In this document: positions 1 through 12,191 of the stretch, piece by piece
Layout: each line of letters starts with the position of its first letter
Position numbering within the stretch: position 1 is the stretch's first letter
Assembly: GCA_947561715.1 (NCBI GenBank)
Contig: OX387202.1
Location: forward strand, 3,410,001-3,474,000
Direction of reading: 5' to 3'
Length of the DNA: 64,000 bases
DNA from: Ascidia mentula
Lineage: Eukaryota > Chordata > Ascidiacea > Phlebobranchia > Ascidiidae
Translations under genes and position numbers: made by a program
The notes under the pieces: model-generated
The model's input: the letters and a program-made list of their open reading frames with translations, nothing else
Told to the model about the DNA's origin: nothing
Database searches by the model: none

Positions 1-1058
1 TGTCCATGCATAAGGTAAGAAGTTCGGCCTCACAAATTATAAATTTTGAGTTTTGATCGTGTTGTGAAATTAAGACAATACTTGTCTTAATAGACATGAG
101 CCAATGGCGGTACGCAAGTTGCCCTGAGCCTTGCGCGCTCAACGTTTGCGTGAGTGATTGACTGTGTGTTGTCGCGCACGTGTTCTGTTGGTGTGGTTTA
201 TGTTCTTGTCCAGGCGTATGTACTGTTTTCTTTTAACCTATGTGTTTCGCAATTGTTCCTTAGTTGCAGTGACTTAAAGCCTCCTGTGTGAAATAAACAA
301 TTAACATCACAACAGATCGTATTTTATTTTGCATTACTTCAGCAGGAAACTACAAATGTTAGAAATACATTGTTTTTGATCTTATCTGTAATTGTGTTTT
401 GAGTAAGTTGGCGGATCAAAAGATGTGAACACATAGAAAGATCGGTCATTCCAATGAGTCGAAATTAACAGTAAACGCCGGGGTAAAAAAGTCTCGGTTA
501 ATGTTAAAACAAATACCTTGTTTCAGTCGCTTTTGCTATAGACTTAAAGAATGGAAAACAATGCACAAGATACTGCAAAGACCAGGCCATTGTAGGTGGC
601 GCTTAAATTTTTTCAGACGCCAATTTTGAGTTGTAAAGTCGACTTTCCTTCAATTACGAATGATCTCAGCCTTCCAAATTATATGTACAGTTTTATTCTT
701 ACCAAGTGCCATATTACACGACACAAAGCAGGTACGATAACATTTTCTCTTGTTAAATGGAAAGCTTTTGGTACAGAATGTGACGTAACAACATACAGAA
801 TAAAACAAAATCTGTGAACTGGATTTTCAAAAACTACAAGTTACTTGCGGTAGAGTGAGCAAGGTCAACGTAACAATATGACAACTGGCACCCATTAAAC
901 GTAATATTTATCTCCTTGTGGTTGAATTTCTTTCGAACACGTAAGTTAAAACTAGGAAGGGAGGTCATAAAAATATTTGTTGCACAATTTTTTGGAAAAC
1001 CCAATCGAAAAAAGCAGGGTAAGCACACGACACCAGTGTTTAGAACCGCTTTCCCTAC
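1..1058. other. 3' flank of the CUB-ZP pseudogene
   Basis: No gene is seen. The block matches 22,333-23,230, and from about 460 it also matches 14,330-14,830, the 3' flanks of the two other minus-strand CUB-ZP genes. It keeps the minus-strand poly(A) signal (TTTATT on the plus strand near 695). The last coding exon expected here is deleted. Confidence 0.7.
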
Positions 1059-4000
1059 CTTCCATCTTGTTCTCCCCATTCAGTTTCTTTACATAAACGG
1101 GTCCAGAAGAAATTTGTTGATAGTTTCTTTCATCTACAGACCGCTTCTTACTCCCGCTGCAAGTCTACACAAAATAACATTTAAAACTTGATCCATGCTT
1201 TGTTTATCCTTGATTGCTTACTAACATTCTCAGGACAAGATCCCGTTGAATTTTGACAGATAGTGACGTCACAATGAAGATAGATCGCTTGTTGGTCGTC
1301 TGACACGTTTATCCACACAAATGTTTCGAGTTTAAAGCTGGCGTTGTTTGTCTGGTAGTTTCTAATTACCATCTTCCTGTTCGGACCTTCGTTTCCGGTA
1401 GGTGGCGCTGTGCACTTGTAGGAGGAAGATTAATTGAATGTTTCAACAGGTAAATCCTCATTTACGAATATTTCCTCAACTGATTAAAAAGAATACAAAT
1501 CGTTTAGTTATCGTTCATACCCGGTTTCGATGACAGGATAGGAAAGTGAATCAGCAGAATTCTCGCTGCTTGTGGCCCAACATTCATCTGCCTAGAAACA
1601 CTTGTCTTTGACTTTTGCGCAGAATTTAAAGATTGAAAAGTGAGCGATTCTCGAACCTGGACGATAAAATCTGTTTCCAGTTCTGAAATTCCATTCACTT
1701 TAACTACAGCAAAGATATAGTTGGGGACGATTATTGGAGAGCTTTCATCCACTGGCTCACTGAATCCCTCGTCACTGTAGACGTTCAATGAAACATCAAA
1801 CTCACCAGATATAACATCAACTTCCACTTCTATTTCACTGTAAAGATTAGTTGTAGTTAGTGACATGTTACACAAAATTTACAACATTTGCCCAATTTTT
1901 GACCTTCAATATAAATTGAGTTACAGACAGTAGTGCACATTGTTTTGACCTGAATAGTCTCAACCTGGTGATTACAGCACTGTACGAGCTTTTACACTAC
2001 CAGGCACATAATTTTCCGCTTTGGGCTTCTTTTCATGTAACGTCGATCAAGTTTCCAAACAACAATGATGAACCAGGTAGCGCACTGCGCTCAACCAACA
2101 GCTTGGTATGCAAAAGTGATACAAGCTAGAGCATCATCCAATCATAACAAAATTAGTCTTCGTCGTTAAATTTTCACCACATGCGACTTTTATAACAAAC
2201 ATTTTGATGAATGCTCACTCTTTTGCAGGTTGAACTACATCCGACAGGAGGTTGTAATTTCCTGTGAAGTTACAAGTCATGCTGATGCTGTGCGTGAAGT
2301 ATCGTTGAACTGCACTGGATAGATCCATTGCCTTGTGGTTACGAACGATGAACGTAATTATCAGAAAGTCACCTTGTTTCTGGAAACAAAATACATTGTT
2401 TGGAAAGTTGTGTTTGATTGTTAATAAAACGTGTGCACGTTCAGTTGAAATTACGAAATAAGTACAAACCTCAGGAAACATTAATTTGAGGAATTATTTT
2501 CATACCTCGTATGCAAATTCACATCTTGTGAGATTGTAGCGAAATATCGGCTCAGCATCGTTAGTTTTGCATTCGTCTGGTACGTCATCAAGGTTGGTTT
2601 TATGGTTGGAACTGATGTAAAGCACATCACCACTCTCGTATGTAAGTCTCGCCAGATCGTCAGGGTTTTGAATTCTGTGAATTTGCGTACCCATTTAACT
2701 GTGAATTTAAAGTACCGATATATTTTACATTCTAATGTTGTATAGTGATTTAGAAATCCACCTGACAACGAGAAAATATTTAGGTCGTTTGTATTATCCA
2801 ATATTTCATTGATATTACTTTACATTAACAGAATGCGTTGTATACCGCAAATATTTTGACAGAAAGAAGTCCTTTCAACAAACTCCAGACGGCAACCGTT
2901 AAACCATTTTTCAAAACAAAAGTGTTTATGAGTGCTTACATTATTTCAACTTCGTCCTTGCACTGCAGAATTGTGGACATTTCTTGTGTTTCACTTACTG
3001 GAAATTAAATCAAACAAATTGTTTACAAATGTTTAGCTGTGGTTCCACCGAAACTTTACATACAGGAATGAAAATTGCAAACAACTTCATAAATACCAAT
3101 GTCTATTTCGATGCTAAAACCGCGTTCTACTTATATTCCGTCGGATAGAAAAGCAAGTCGAATGTTTGTTCCATTTACCACAACCACAAATGGATCAACA
3201 GACCCAGAAAGCCTGAACGATTCTTCAAGATCATCAGGGTTTATCTAGAATCGTAAAACATGGTCTGGTGAAAGTTGTACGCAGTCATGCCTTGGCAGAT
3301 GGCCAACAACTACAATCACACCAAAAAAGGTTTCGTAGGTTGATTATATGAATAGAAACCGTTTATGCTTCAAGGGTAACATTTCCGACAGGAGGGCAAA
3401 ATAACGTAATTGACACTAGTTTCTGTGTTAGTTTAAAGCAAAATTCGACATTTTTATTGAGTCTCCAGAAAATTTCTAGGTCTGCTTGGTGAAGATGAAA
3501 TTTATTGAAAAGACTTGTTAAAAATTTTGAAATTGGGGAACTTTTCCACATACCAGAAACTTAACAACAGAAATACTTACAATTAAGAAGTCAAACAAAT
3601 GTTCGGTTGAAAAATCATGAAAATTAAAAGTGAAAACTTCCCATAGATTCCGCCGTCAATTCCCAAAAGCAGAGAGTATTCAAATTATAATTACTCGGAT
3701 AATTTTGGGACTGGATTTGCACTGGAAAACTGGAAATACTGATTGAAGGACAGTTTGATTCAACATCTGAAAAGGGAACATTTCACTTATGTAAAAATTT
3801 GAAAATTTTGGCATATTCGTACAAATAGCAAACGAAACGATATTATAATCAACAAACAAACAAAATGTCGGGCTTACAATGGTAAACGGCAAATTCCACG
3901 AATCCGGATACAGTGTTACTTGTTTTGCAATCATACGTAATGATGCCTGTAGGAGAAACCACAAATCCGCTTGAGGTTCCGTCCCCTGTGACTCGGTGAA

Positions 4001-5604
4001 GAAATCCAGTTCCATCAGAAATCTACAAACAATACTGGAGTAAAATATAATAAGATTAGTGATTACGAATAAATACTACTCATTCCGATATTTGCCACCG
4101 TTGTAAATGGTAGCGCATTAAATCCAGCGCTTCGGAAATAGATTGCTTAACTTACAAAACTAGAAAAACAAGATCGACTAACAAACAAAGCAGCAAGAAA
4201 TTGAAACTCTAAATCACTACTGTATAAAAAACTATGTTATAAACAAAAGAGTAGGCTAATCTATGAAACTTACATCGCAATAATCGCTTGCAGCTAACCG
4301 TCCTAAATGAACATATGTAAAAAGTGGGTTTGATGGAGACGTAGTGAAACGCACTGTGTATGTAAGACAGTTTGCAGATATCTGCACTGCAAAACCGTCA
4401 ATTGGAACCACGTGATTTCCGGCAGAGCAAGCGCGGGAGTCTAGAAAAATTGTCTGTTAGAATAGTTCAAAACACACGACACACTGAAAAGCTGAAAAAT
4501 AGATTCAATTTCTGGATATTTACTGAAGCTTGGGTATACAATAAGTGAGTTGTGTTCGTGTTGCAATTTAGTGTTTGGTTTGGTCAACGTACTGTCTATG
4601 GAACGTTGGGCACACCACTGCATAATTGCCAAAACTGACACAGGTTATAACCTATAGGTGTTGCGTAACTTTGTTTTGTATACCTGGTTTTGTGATCAGC
4701 AGACAGTTGTGCATTCTGTTATAAACTATCAGGTCTTGTTGGTGCAGCTAATGGATAACAACATTTTGCCGGTTAACTGGCCATACAGAGAATGTGAGGT
4801 TCTAATTTGTAGTAGATTTTTTGCCGTTAGACACCGAACTAAAAACAACGCTTTTTCATGGTTGCATGGCTTCCTTGTATTATGTCCGCATAATATGCAT
4901 TGCCCACAAGAGTATATATAGCTTCTCACAGGGTTGTTGCATTTGCATCGCCAGCTGATGGTAATCAGTTAATACATTACACAAAGAAGGTGCTGGTCGT
5001 TTGTAAATGACGTAGGAAGAACCGTGGCACGGGAGGTAAGCGCATTATTTCCCGCTGATTGCACCATAGTCTGACTGGAATGTCTTAAACATGCACGCTT
5101 TTAAGTTGTTCAACCGATAGCTCAAGCGCTTGACAAAATGCATAGGCTTGAGCACAAGGAAGCTTCTGGTTGCAAAGCACTTTTCTGTCATCGCCAAGAC
5201 TTTGTGGAAATGACCACTGGTTTTTATTAAAACTGTGCAGTGATAAACATTCTGAAATCGCGCGAATCAACACTTTCGTATGTGAATAACATTGAGATTG
5301 TATTGTCTCTAAGATAGGTATGCGACGTCAGGTTGTATTCACTTCTTATTACTACACTATGAGAGTTTCCTTTTCATTATTATTATTATTGTCCTATAAT
5401 TAAAATTTTTCCATCCTTGTCCGATTTGGAAATTACAAAAGTTTAAAATTGCCAAACGTTTTTTCTATGCTGCAAATAAGCCTTAAACAACAATTATCAG
5501 GAACCCCAACCCAACTATGAGAACTCAGCAAGAAAAAGTAACAGTGTTTCACTCACAATTTCCTGCGAACACCGCCAGAAATGCAGATATTGGATGAGAT
5601 TCAT
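1059..5604 (-). pseudogene. CUB-CUB-ZP membrane protein, copy A (broken)
   Basis: Host-gene pseudogene with the same 13-exon plan as 15,010-21,179, but only exons 1-12 remain. Four kinds of damage are visible against copy B. One base is missing in the signal-peptide exon (5,555-5,604), so the hydrophobic leader is out of frame. One extra A near 3,633 shifts the second CUB domain. A TAA replaces the TAT of copy B near 3,134, in the exon that finishes that CUB domain. The terminal exon with the transmembrane helix was lost in a deletion with its junction near 895. The ZP exons themselves stay open (for example 1,676-1,855, reading GEFDVSLNVYSDEGF). The furin-type KKRS site exon is at 1,059-1,164. 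A transcript could exist but no full protein can. Being otherwise near-identical to copy B, it probably died recently. Confidence 0.85.
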
Positions 5605-7217
5605 CTTCTGATGTTCAGTTTTCTCTTAACCAGACAGCACTACATAAACCACTGTAGTATGAATAAGATTACGAATACAAATAAGCGCCCGACGGACAGC
5701 GAACCACGAAGAAATATTTTCGGTACAACATCCTGTCATGTTATTAGAACCGATGCGGGTATTGCTGTTTAATTAGGTCATCAAACGATGGCCTACACAA
5801 CAATTAAATAACTCATCTTTTTTAAGGTACATGTCAAGCAATGCCGTTAGACCGCTTTGATGTTAATATCAGGAACTTTTTGAATTCTGTGCATTTCGAA
5901 ATGTTCAATTCAAATTGTAAAATATATTTGCATGCCGTTTTACATGTCCGCTACTACAACAACGGTTTCAACCGATATTAGTTTTTCAGTTTTGAGCTTT
6001 AGCCAGCTCGTATCTCTAAGTCTTTAAAAAGCATGTAGCAAAATACAATAGGAACCAAAACAATGTGTGTGGCACTGAAAATCCTACCGATCTGGCGATT
6101 CATACATAGAAGGGAAGTTATATTCTTTAAGGCAAGGGTTCCAACACTGAAACCGAATGCAAAACTGACGAATCTTTGCCGACATTTGTCTTCAATCATC
6201 AACGAGGTGAAGTTTGATGTTTTGCGAATCCCCGCTAATTTGATGAGAGAGTAATAACCTTTCCACAAACAATTGGCACAAAGCTATAGCATTCTTTTAT
6301 GTCCACTAATGAAGAAAAATTAAATTCACTTGTTAAATATAAAACAGTCTATTGAACAGAATTAACATGTTAAATAGTCATTATGCGACTTGTTAGCCTA
6401 ATACTTCGGGTCAGCCCAATCAGATGATTTACAATTGGGGTATTTTTACATAATCAACTGTTCTGGTATGATTGACTGACAAAGTTCCCTAACAATCCCA
6501 TGGGTCATATTGCCATTGCGCAATTTAACTTAGATCTTAATCCTTTCACAACAAGGAATATAGCCTACAAAAGGCAGCATGTAATGAGTTCTGAAATATT
6601 ACTCGCATGTTATTAACTTACTATGGCTTAACATTTCCATTTAAATCCCAGACATAGGCCTATATTTACGTATGTATGAAACTATACCTTTTCCAAGCTG
6701 GTACTTCATAAAGTAGGCTCTAGGCCCACTGTTTGTGACCACGTTGCGGTAAAAAAACATAGTTAGGTTTTTTAAATTAGAATTTAAATATTGCATTTCT
6801 TATACTTTTATAACATTTTTGACCGCATGCCAACACTATTTGCTAATATGTGTGTGACACAGTGAATAATTAACAACTATTTTAAATATTTTGGTACAGA
6901 CTAACTATCCACCTACAACCCTATAATTTCCCGATAGTGGGACTGCCCACCGGTTGAGAACCACAGGTTTATGACGTAGCTTTGTGGCTACCCGGTGTAG
7001 TACCGGTAGTATTTTCCTGTGGCTACAATGCGTGTGATTTCTATGTCAAAAAAATCCCCTTAAACGTTCGTAAATTAAAAATTTGAAGCGGTTATTTTTG
7101 AACAGAATCTCTTTTCTCGAGATTTGTGAAAATCGGAAGTAAATGAATCAAACAACGTTCTGCAAGTACTGCAAAAGCATCGCAAGCATTGTTTAGAGGA
7201 AAAAAGACCGTGTGAAA
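5605..7217. other. Intergenic, head-to-head flank of CUB-ZP copy A and the CEP95 fragment
   Basis: No intact gene. It holds a relic ZP exon (about 6,070-6,200, plus strand) and the empty target sites of the two elements found in copy B (6,301 and about 6,937). The upstream regions of the minus-strand CUB-ZP gene and plus-strand CEP95 face each other here, so both promoters should lie in this stretch. I see no convincing TATA box. Confidence 0.5.
6070..6200 (+). pseudogene. Relic of ZP exon 7, copy A
   Basis: This plus-strand stretch aligns by eye with exon 7 of the CUB-ZP genes (for example 9,944-10,112). It shares the run around GATCTGGCGA, then the segment for TNLDDVPDECKTN in altered form (CCAAACTGAAACCGAATGCAAAACTGACGAA-like spacing), but is far more diverged than any other exon and has no open frame matching ZP. 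It therefore comes from an older family member in the opposite orientation to the adjacent pseudogene. The same relic is at 28,701-28,831. Confidence 0.6.
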
Positions 7218-8341
7218 ATGGACGTGATTACAGAACGAGGTACGTTCGGAATTGTATTTTTTGGTAAAATTTTGTTATTTTAATTGCCTGTTTATTTTAG
7301 ACGTTCTTCGATTAGCAAATGCCATGTCGGTAAAATGCGACCTCAACATCAAACTTGATCAATTACTGCAATGTTCCAGTGATTTCTTTCTGACTTTGTA
7401 TAATGCTGTTATGGGAGAGCTGCCAATTGGTAAACATCATCCCAGATTGGAAAGTTTGTTTTTTGCGCAGAGGATTTCGTTTCGACAATCGTTAATTGAA
7501 CGGACGATCGCAACATTTTTTCGTATGTTATTGCATTAGCTCAGTAATATTGCGCAGATTATTGGTAAATTTTTGCAAAAGTGCACGACTCCATCCAGAC
7601 TGGAGAAACTGTCGTGGAGGATTTATCCCCACTCCTTATAGCGAAAATTTGTCAACAATCCATGCAATAAAAAGTTGCTTATGCATTAACATACGGAAAA
7701 ACGTTGCGATCGTCCAAGCAATTAATGATCGTCGAAAAAAATCCAGCGCACAAACAACAAACTTTTCAATGTGGAACTGATTCCATATTTTTTGGGGTTT
7801 TGAAATCCAGCATTTGATTACTGTACACATAAATTACAAAGTTGTGTGATGTTTTGTGCTATTACATGATTGGCAGAATTGCCTCACTGTGCAGGTCCTT
7901 ACCTGGGTCCAGTCTGCAGAGTATGGCAGCTGCACATGCAAGTTGTATTTCAACTTTTTTGTTTGCATGGCAATTTTTTTTACTGCACATGGGAATTTTT
8001 TTGTCATGACTGTAAATGTGTAAATGTAAAGCTGTTTTATTGTTTGCCTTGCACCCGGCTAGTTTTGTTTTTTGTTACACGTTAAAATTTGTATATATCC
8101 ATTTGTTTCTGTTTTAATGCAGGGATCCTGGCTGACTGCACTACATATTGTGCACAAGAGCACAATATGGCATGTGTCATTGACACACTTGCGGATGATT
8201 ACCTTCATGTTGATCTATCCCATATTTCACCTCGCTACATCGTTGCTGGTGATCCGACCACCATTTACAACTTGCTTGAAATTTTAGATGGTTTGTTTGA
8301 GTTTATGCTCGACCAGATCAGCAATGGATTGAACAACGGAG
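7218..8341 (+). pseudogene. CEP95: CEP95 5' fragment (exons 1-3 only)
   Basis: Three exons, 7,218-7,239, 7,301-7,429 and 8,123-8,341, match the first three of the complete CEP95 gene in copy B with only a few base changes. They encode the N-terminal globular part, including VIDTLADDYLHVDLSHIS. After exon 3 the duplicated sequence ends at 8,471 and no exon 4 follows. The donor after exon 3 is GTCAGT instead of GTAAGT. The fragment could at most give a protein of about 123 residues. It brings a copy of the CEP95 upstream region to a spot just ahead of the truncated plus-strand CUB-ZP gene. Confidence 0.9.
7441..7775. mobile_element. Foldback (long inverted-repeat) element in CEP95 intron 2, copy A
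   Basis: The left arm (about 7,443-7,545) and right arm (about 7,665-7,775) are inverted copies of each other. Landmarks are GACGATCGCAACATTTTTTC on the left and its mirror GTTGCGATCGTC on the right. It begins about 12 nt after the exon 2 splice donor. Copy B has the same element but has lost about 31 bp of the right arm. A shorter relative is at 58,511-58,636. There is no coding capacity, so this is a non-autonomous DNA element. Confidence 0.75.
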
Positions 8342-8669
8342 GTCAGTGATTGGTTGACAACTGTCATGGATGGGTGACAAAACTAGGACTAATATCAGAT
8401 TACAGTTTACTTTTGTTGCATAAAGAAAAGTTCAAAAAACATTGCCACTTTGGAAATATATTTATTAACATTATTATACGTTAGCTGTGATCGCCAAGCA
8501 AGGACCTGCGCAGTGGGGCGATCCTACCTATCATGCCATTGCATGAAATATTACTGCGTCATCTGATACGGTGGTAGAGATCCCCTACGTATATGTGAAG
8601 GTTGCCTGGCAAGTTGTGCGCTTGCGCACCAGTGTACCTTGGCCACAATATACCCCGTGAAACCACTGA

Positions 8670-8742
8670 GCTCCTGTAGCTCAGTTGGTAGAGCGTTGGG
8701 CCTGGTTAGCCCAGGGTCGTGAGTTCAAACCTCACCGGGAGC
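8670..8742 (+). tRNA. tRNA-like sequence, possibly a SINE head
   Basis: A cloverleaf can be drawn: acceptor stem GCTCCTG/CGGGAGC, D stem GCTC/GAGC, T stem GTGAG/CTCAC with TTCAAAC loop, and perfect pol III A box (TAGCTCAGTTGG) and B box. The anticodon arm has a six-pair stem (TTGGGC/GCCCAG) with loop CTGGTTA, giving anticodon GGT (Thr, ACC). That anticodon is rare in eukaryotes and the stem is one pair too long. A degenerate relative with the same upstream GTGATCGCC lies at 41,640-41,700. A tRNA-derived SINE or tRNA pseudogene is therefore at least as likely as a working tRNA-Thr. Confidence 0.5.
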
Positions 8743-9186
8743 TTGATTTTTCAAATCTTGTTCGAACTTGTCAGGAAAAAGTGGCTGATCCAGCTGGGCT
8801 GCATTGCCTGGGCTGCCAAGCCTGAAAACCTCATGATGTATGTAAAGATTGTTCACAGAAATTTGTATAAATGTGCGCAAAATATTTTTCCTGTATAAAG
8901 GTATTCGGTTTAGTGTCTGTATAATGTTACACATTGTCTTTAAGTGAAACGTTAACAGTAAGAATTAATCCATAGATAAATTACAGTGAAAAATATTCAT
9001 AAACAATTATTTGATACTAACATTCCTGATTATAAGCCAGGCTAATCCTGTAATAAAAATCCACTGCTTTTTTTAGTATGATTTAAATAGTTACAGTGAT
9101 CTCTGGGCCTGCATCTGCAGTTTTGGGAAGATCTCAATATTTCAATTTTTGTACATTTGATACCAAATTATATTTGAAAATGTTAG
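8743..9186. other. Non-genic junction sequence with a SINE-tail-like repeat
   Basis: No exon can be recognised between the tRNA-like sequence and the first exon of the truncated CUB-ZP gene. Positions 9,022-9,080 resemble the repeat at 11,965-12,040 (shared CCTGATTATA.GCCAGGCT, then CCTGTAATAAAAA and a T-run). Exons 1-4 of the CUB-ZP gene, expected here, are absent. Confidence 0.5.
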
Positions 9187-12100
9187 ATTTCTTCTGACGA
9201 TCCCAATGAGAATTCAGCCAAATTCACGGGCTCTTTAACAGTACAAGAGTTTAACACAACCGGAACCAACATTCGAGTCACCTTTCTTAGCGACCGAAGT
9301 GTCGCAGAAACTGGGTTTAGCATTTCTGTAAATGGTAAGTGTTCATATGACTGGTTCCCTTACTTCGAGCCACCAGCAAACACTACACTGTATTTATTAT
9401 TTACACCATATTTCTGAGGGTTAACAACACATGGTGAAGTTATTTGTTTCTTTCAGTCCAACCAGATCTACGGAATGCGTCAACAGTTAATTGCCAAGAA
9501 CAGATAGAGATAAGGTAAGAATTTAATTGAATTATTAAAAAAAAACATGTTTTCATCTGAATGCAATACGAGGGTTACATCGCAGCAGTATGCGCTATGC
9601 ACTGGCTTTGTGAATATGACTCATTGTTTGATAATTTCTGAATGAGTCCCGACGGAATCAATATGTTTTCTATGTATACATTTAACAGGACAGTATGAAG
9701 ATGACTTAATGCCAATAACACACTTCACACTACATCTCCCCAACACATTGGTTTAAAGTAATATTCCTTATCAGCGAAAGTATTAAAATATATCAAAGTG
9801 AATCACAAGTAATACGATTCAATAATCTTTAAAATCACGATTTAGAATATATATACCAATGTCTTATCGCTGCAATAACTTTACAAACAAGACAACTAGT
9901 TTGTACCCTTTAGAAGTAAATTACCGATACAAGTTGCACACAGAATTCGAAAACCTGACGATCTGGCGAATCTTACATACGAGAGTGGTGATGTGCTTTA
10001 CATCAGTTCCAACCATAAAACCAACCTTGATGACGTACCTGACGAATGCAAAACTAACGAAGCATTGCCCATATTTCGCTTCAACCTGACACAATGTGAA
10101 TTTACACACGAGGTACAAATATAATTCATATATTGGAGACATTTTAATTAAGTGTGATCGGTTTGTCATCATTAGGCAATACACAATGGACATATGCAAA
10201 CTCGACCAGCTCTGTTATCAAATTAAATCGCATGGAAACAAAATCAACTACACACATTCCCTGCAAGATCAATGAGTTTATTTCTTTTTCCCTTCCAGAA
10301 ACAAGGCGACTTTCTCATCTTTACATACATTGTTTATAACCTCAAAGCAATGGATCCTTCCAGTCCAGTTCAACGATACGTTTCACACAGCATCAGTATG
10401 ACTTGTAACTTCACTGCAACTTACAATCTCTGATCGGAAGTTGTTCAACCTGCCATACAGTAAGTAGTTGCCCATACAGGTATAGAAATAGAAATGTTTT
10501 TATATACTTTGTGTAAAGTAACATTTATTGATACGTTATTATAAGATGTACAATACACATAGCTGTCTCGCCACAGTTTGCAATATGTTTTACCGCATAT
10601 CAAAAAATTATTCTTCCAATGCAATGGATTGATGTTTGTTTGCTCTTACGTATTGCATAAGGCATAAGCAGGGTGACTCGCATAGTGCAATACATGACAC
10701 AGATAACTATTGTAAATATTTACAGTGAAATTGAAGTGGAAGGTGATGTTGTATCCGGTGAGTTTGATGTTTCATTGAACGTCTACAGTGACGAGGGATT
10801 CAGTGTGCCAGTGGATGAAAGCTCTCCAATAATCGTCCCCAACTATATCTTTGCTGTAGTCAAAATGAATGGAATTTCAGAACTGGAAACAGATTTTATC
10901 GTCCAGGTTCGACAAAGTGACATTGCCATTTTTTTCAAAGTATTACATTTTTCTTTGTACTTCCGAAAAGTAAAAAGAAACCAAAAAAACGTAATTCGTA
11001 TTAGTTTTTGTTAATTTAAACATTGTGTTTGAAACAAAATACATTGCTACGTGTTTCTAGGCAGAGAATTGTTGGGCGACAAGCGTGGAGGACTCTGCTG
11101 ACTCACTCTCATATCCTATTATTGAAACCGGGTGAGGACGATGGATTAAAAATAAACATATTTCGTATTATACAGTTCAGTACGATAAATTATGATCTGG
11201 AAGATACTCGTACCAAAAACCCAACCATAATTATTGTCACAATTCTAAATTATATCTAAACCAGATGCGCAGCGCCATCTACTGGTAATGAAGGCCCGAA
11301 CAGGAAGATGGGGATTCGAAACTACCAGACAAACAACGCAAGCTTTAAACTCGAAACATTTGTGTGGACAAACGTTTCAGACGACCAACAAGCGATCTAT
11401 CTTTATTGTGACGTCACTATCTGTCAAAATGCTTCGGGATCTTGTCCAGACAAGGTTAAAATCCTAGGGTTGCTGTATAATCTGTTGTATCAATAATATA
11501 ATACATGGTACCCTGTTAGCTTCTTGACTCACGTGATTTCTGCACTAAATATACCGCCATAATTTCCAGAACTCAATGCCAATGGATAATGTACGCAGAG
11601 CGGAATAAAAATACAACAAGTCGAATTTATTTTCTTCATTTATTTTCCAGACATGCATTTTTCTAAGGAAGAGATCTGTAGTCGATAAAAGCAATTACCA
11701 GCGAATTTCATCAGGGCCTGTTTATGTCACCAAACTCCTGCAAGCCGATACTGTGGAAGGTGCGTAATTGTTTAAACAAATTCGGTTTGTTTTTATTTGT
11801 TTGATCCCCAATGTAGTTTTCGGAACTAGTGGCAATTCAGCAAAAAATTGCTCGTGGTTTTTCATACATGTTAATTCTGCTGATTGAGTAACGAAATATA
11901 TTTTAAATTATTGGTAATGTGGAGAAAAATGTTAGTAACTACCCATGAGGAACTGAAGATGCCCAAGGGGCGAAATATATATTCCTGATTATAGGCCAGG
12001 CTGATCCTGTAATAAAAAGCTACTGCTGCTGCTTTTTTAGTAACTACCCACGATGTTTGTTTTCAGAAAACTTGAACCACAAGTTGGAGGAAGTCGACTT

Positions 12101-12191
12101 CGAGAACAACGAGTTGTTATTTGCATCAGTTGTGATTGTAGTTGCTGTGATGTTGTTGTTCGGTGTATTTTGGGCATTTCAAATTGTATAA
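9187..12191 (+). pseudogene. CUB-ZP membrane protein, 5'-truncated inverted copy
   Basis: Exons 5-13 of the family are present on the plus strand with correct splice sites: 9,187-9,334, 9,457-9,514, 9,944-10,112, 10,299-10,459, 10,726-10,906, 11,061-11,131, 11,265-11,454, 11,651-11,759 and 12,067-12,191. They cover the second half of CUB2, the whole ZP module, an RKRS furin-type site, a transmembrane helix (LLFASVVIVVAVMLLFGVF) and stop TAA. Exons 1-4 (signal, CUB1, first half of CUB2) are missing. Exon 8 has TGA at about 10,431 where the intact paralogue has TTA. The ZP C-terminal half stays open and very similar to its relatives. Poly(A) signal AATAAA is at 12,705-12,710. Probably dead, though a short transcript starting inside exon 8 or 9 cannot be excluded. 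Confidence 0.85.
11946..12036 (+). mobile_element. Retroposed SINE-like tail with 14-bp target duplication
   Basis: A 91-bp insert in the last intron of the truncated CUB-ZP gene, flanked by 14-bp direct repeats TTAGTAACTACCCA (11,932-11,945 and 12,037-12,050). It starts with a hammerhead-like core (CTGAAGA, stem GCCC/GGGC, GAAA), then CCTGATTATAGGCCAGGCT and a T-rich end. The long target duplication fits LINE-driven retroposition with 5' truncation. Confidence 0.75.

Larger units (their letters stand above)
1..8471. repeat. Segmental duplication, copy A
   Basis: This block is nearly identical to 22,333-33,706 in the same orientation. It starts at the window edge, so the true left end is unknown. 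Homology stops just after 8,470, where the two copies diverge in the third intron of CEP95. Relative to copy B it lacks about 315 bp (junction near 895, removing the last exon of the CUB-ZP gene), a solo LTR (empty site at 6,301) and a 2-kb transposon (empty site near 6,937). It contains a CUB-ZP pseudogene, a relic ZP exon and a 5' CEP95 fragment. Differences in the CEP95 exons are mostly synonymous, which points to a recent event. Confidence 0.95.

Noticed and set aside
1-314. Possible LTR (TGTCC start, AATAAA, ending near ACAACA)
   Set aside because: The same stretch in copy B has no matching target duplication at its ends, and the apparent start is only the window edge.
6640-6990. hAT-like end (GGTTGAGAACCAC near 6,952)
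   Set aside because: Only one end could be found and no target duplication, so it is not called.
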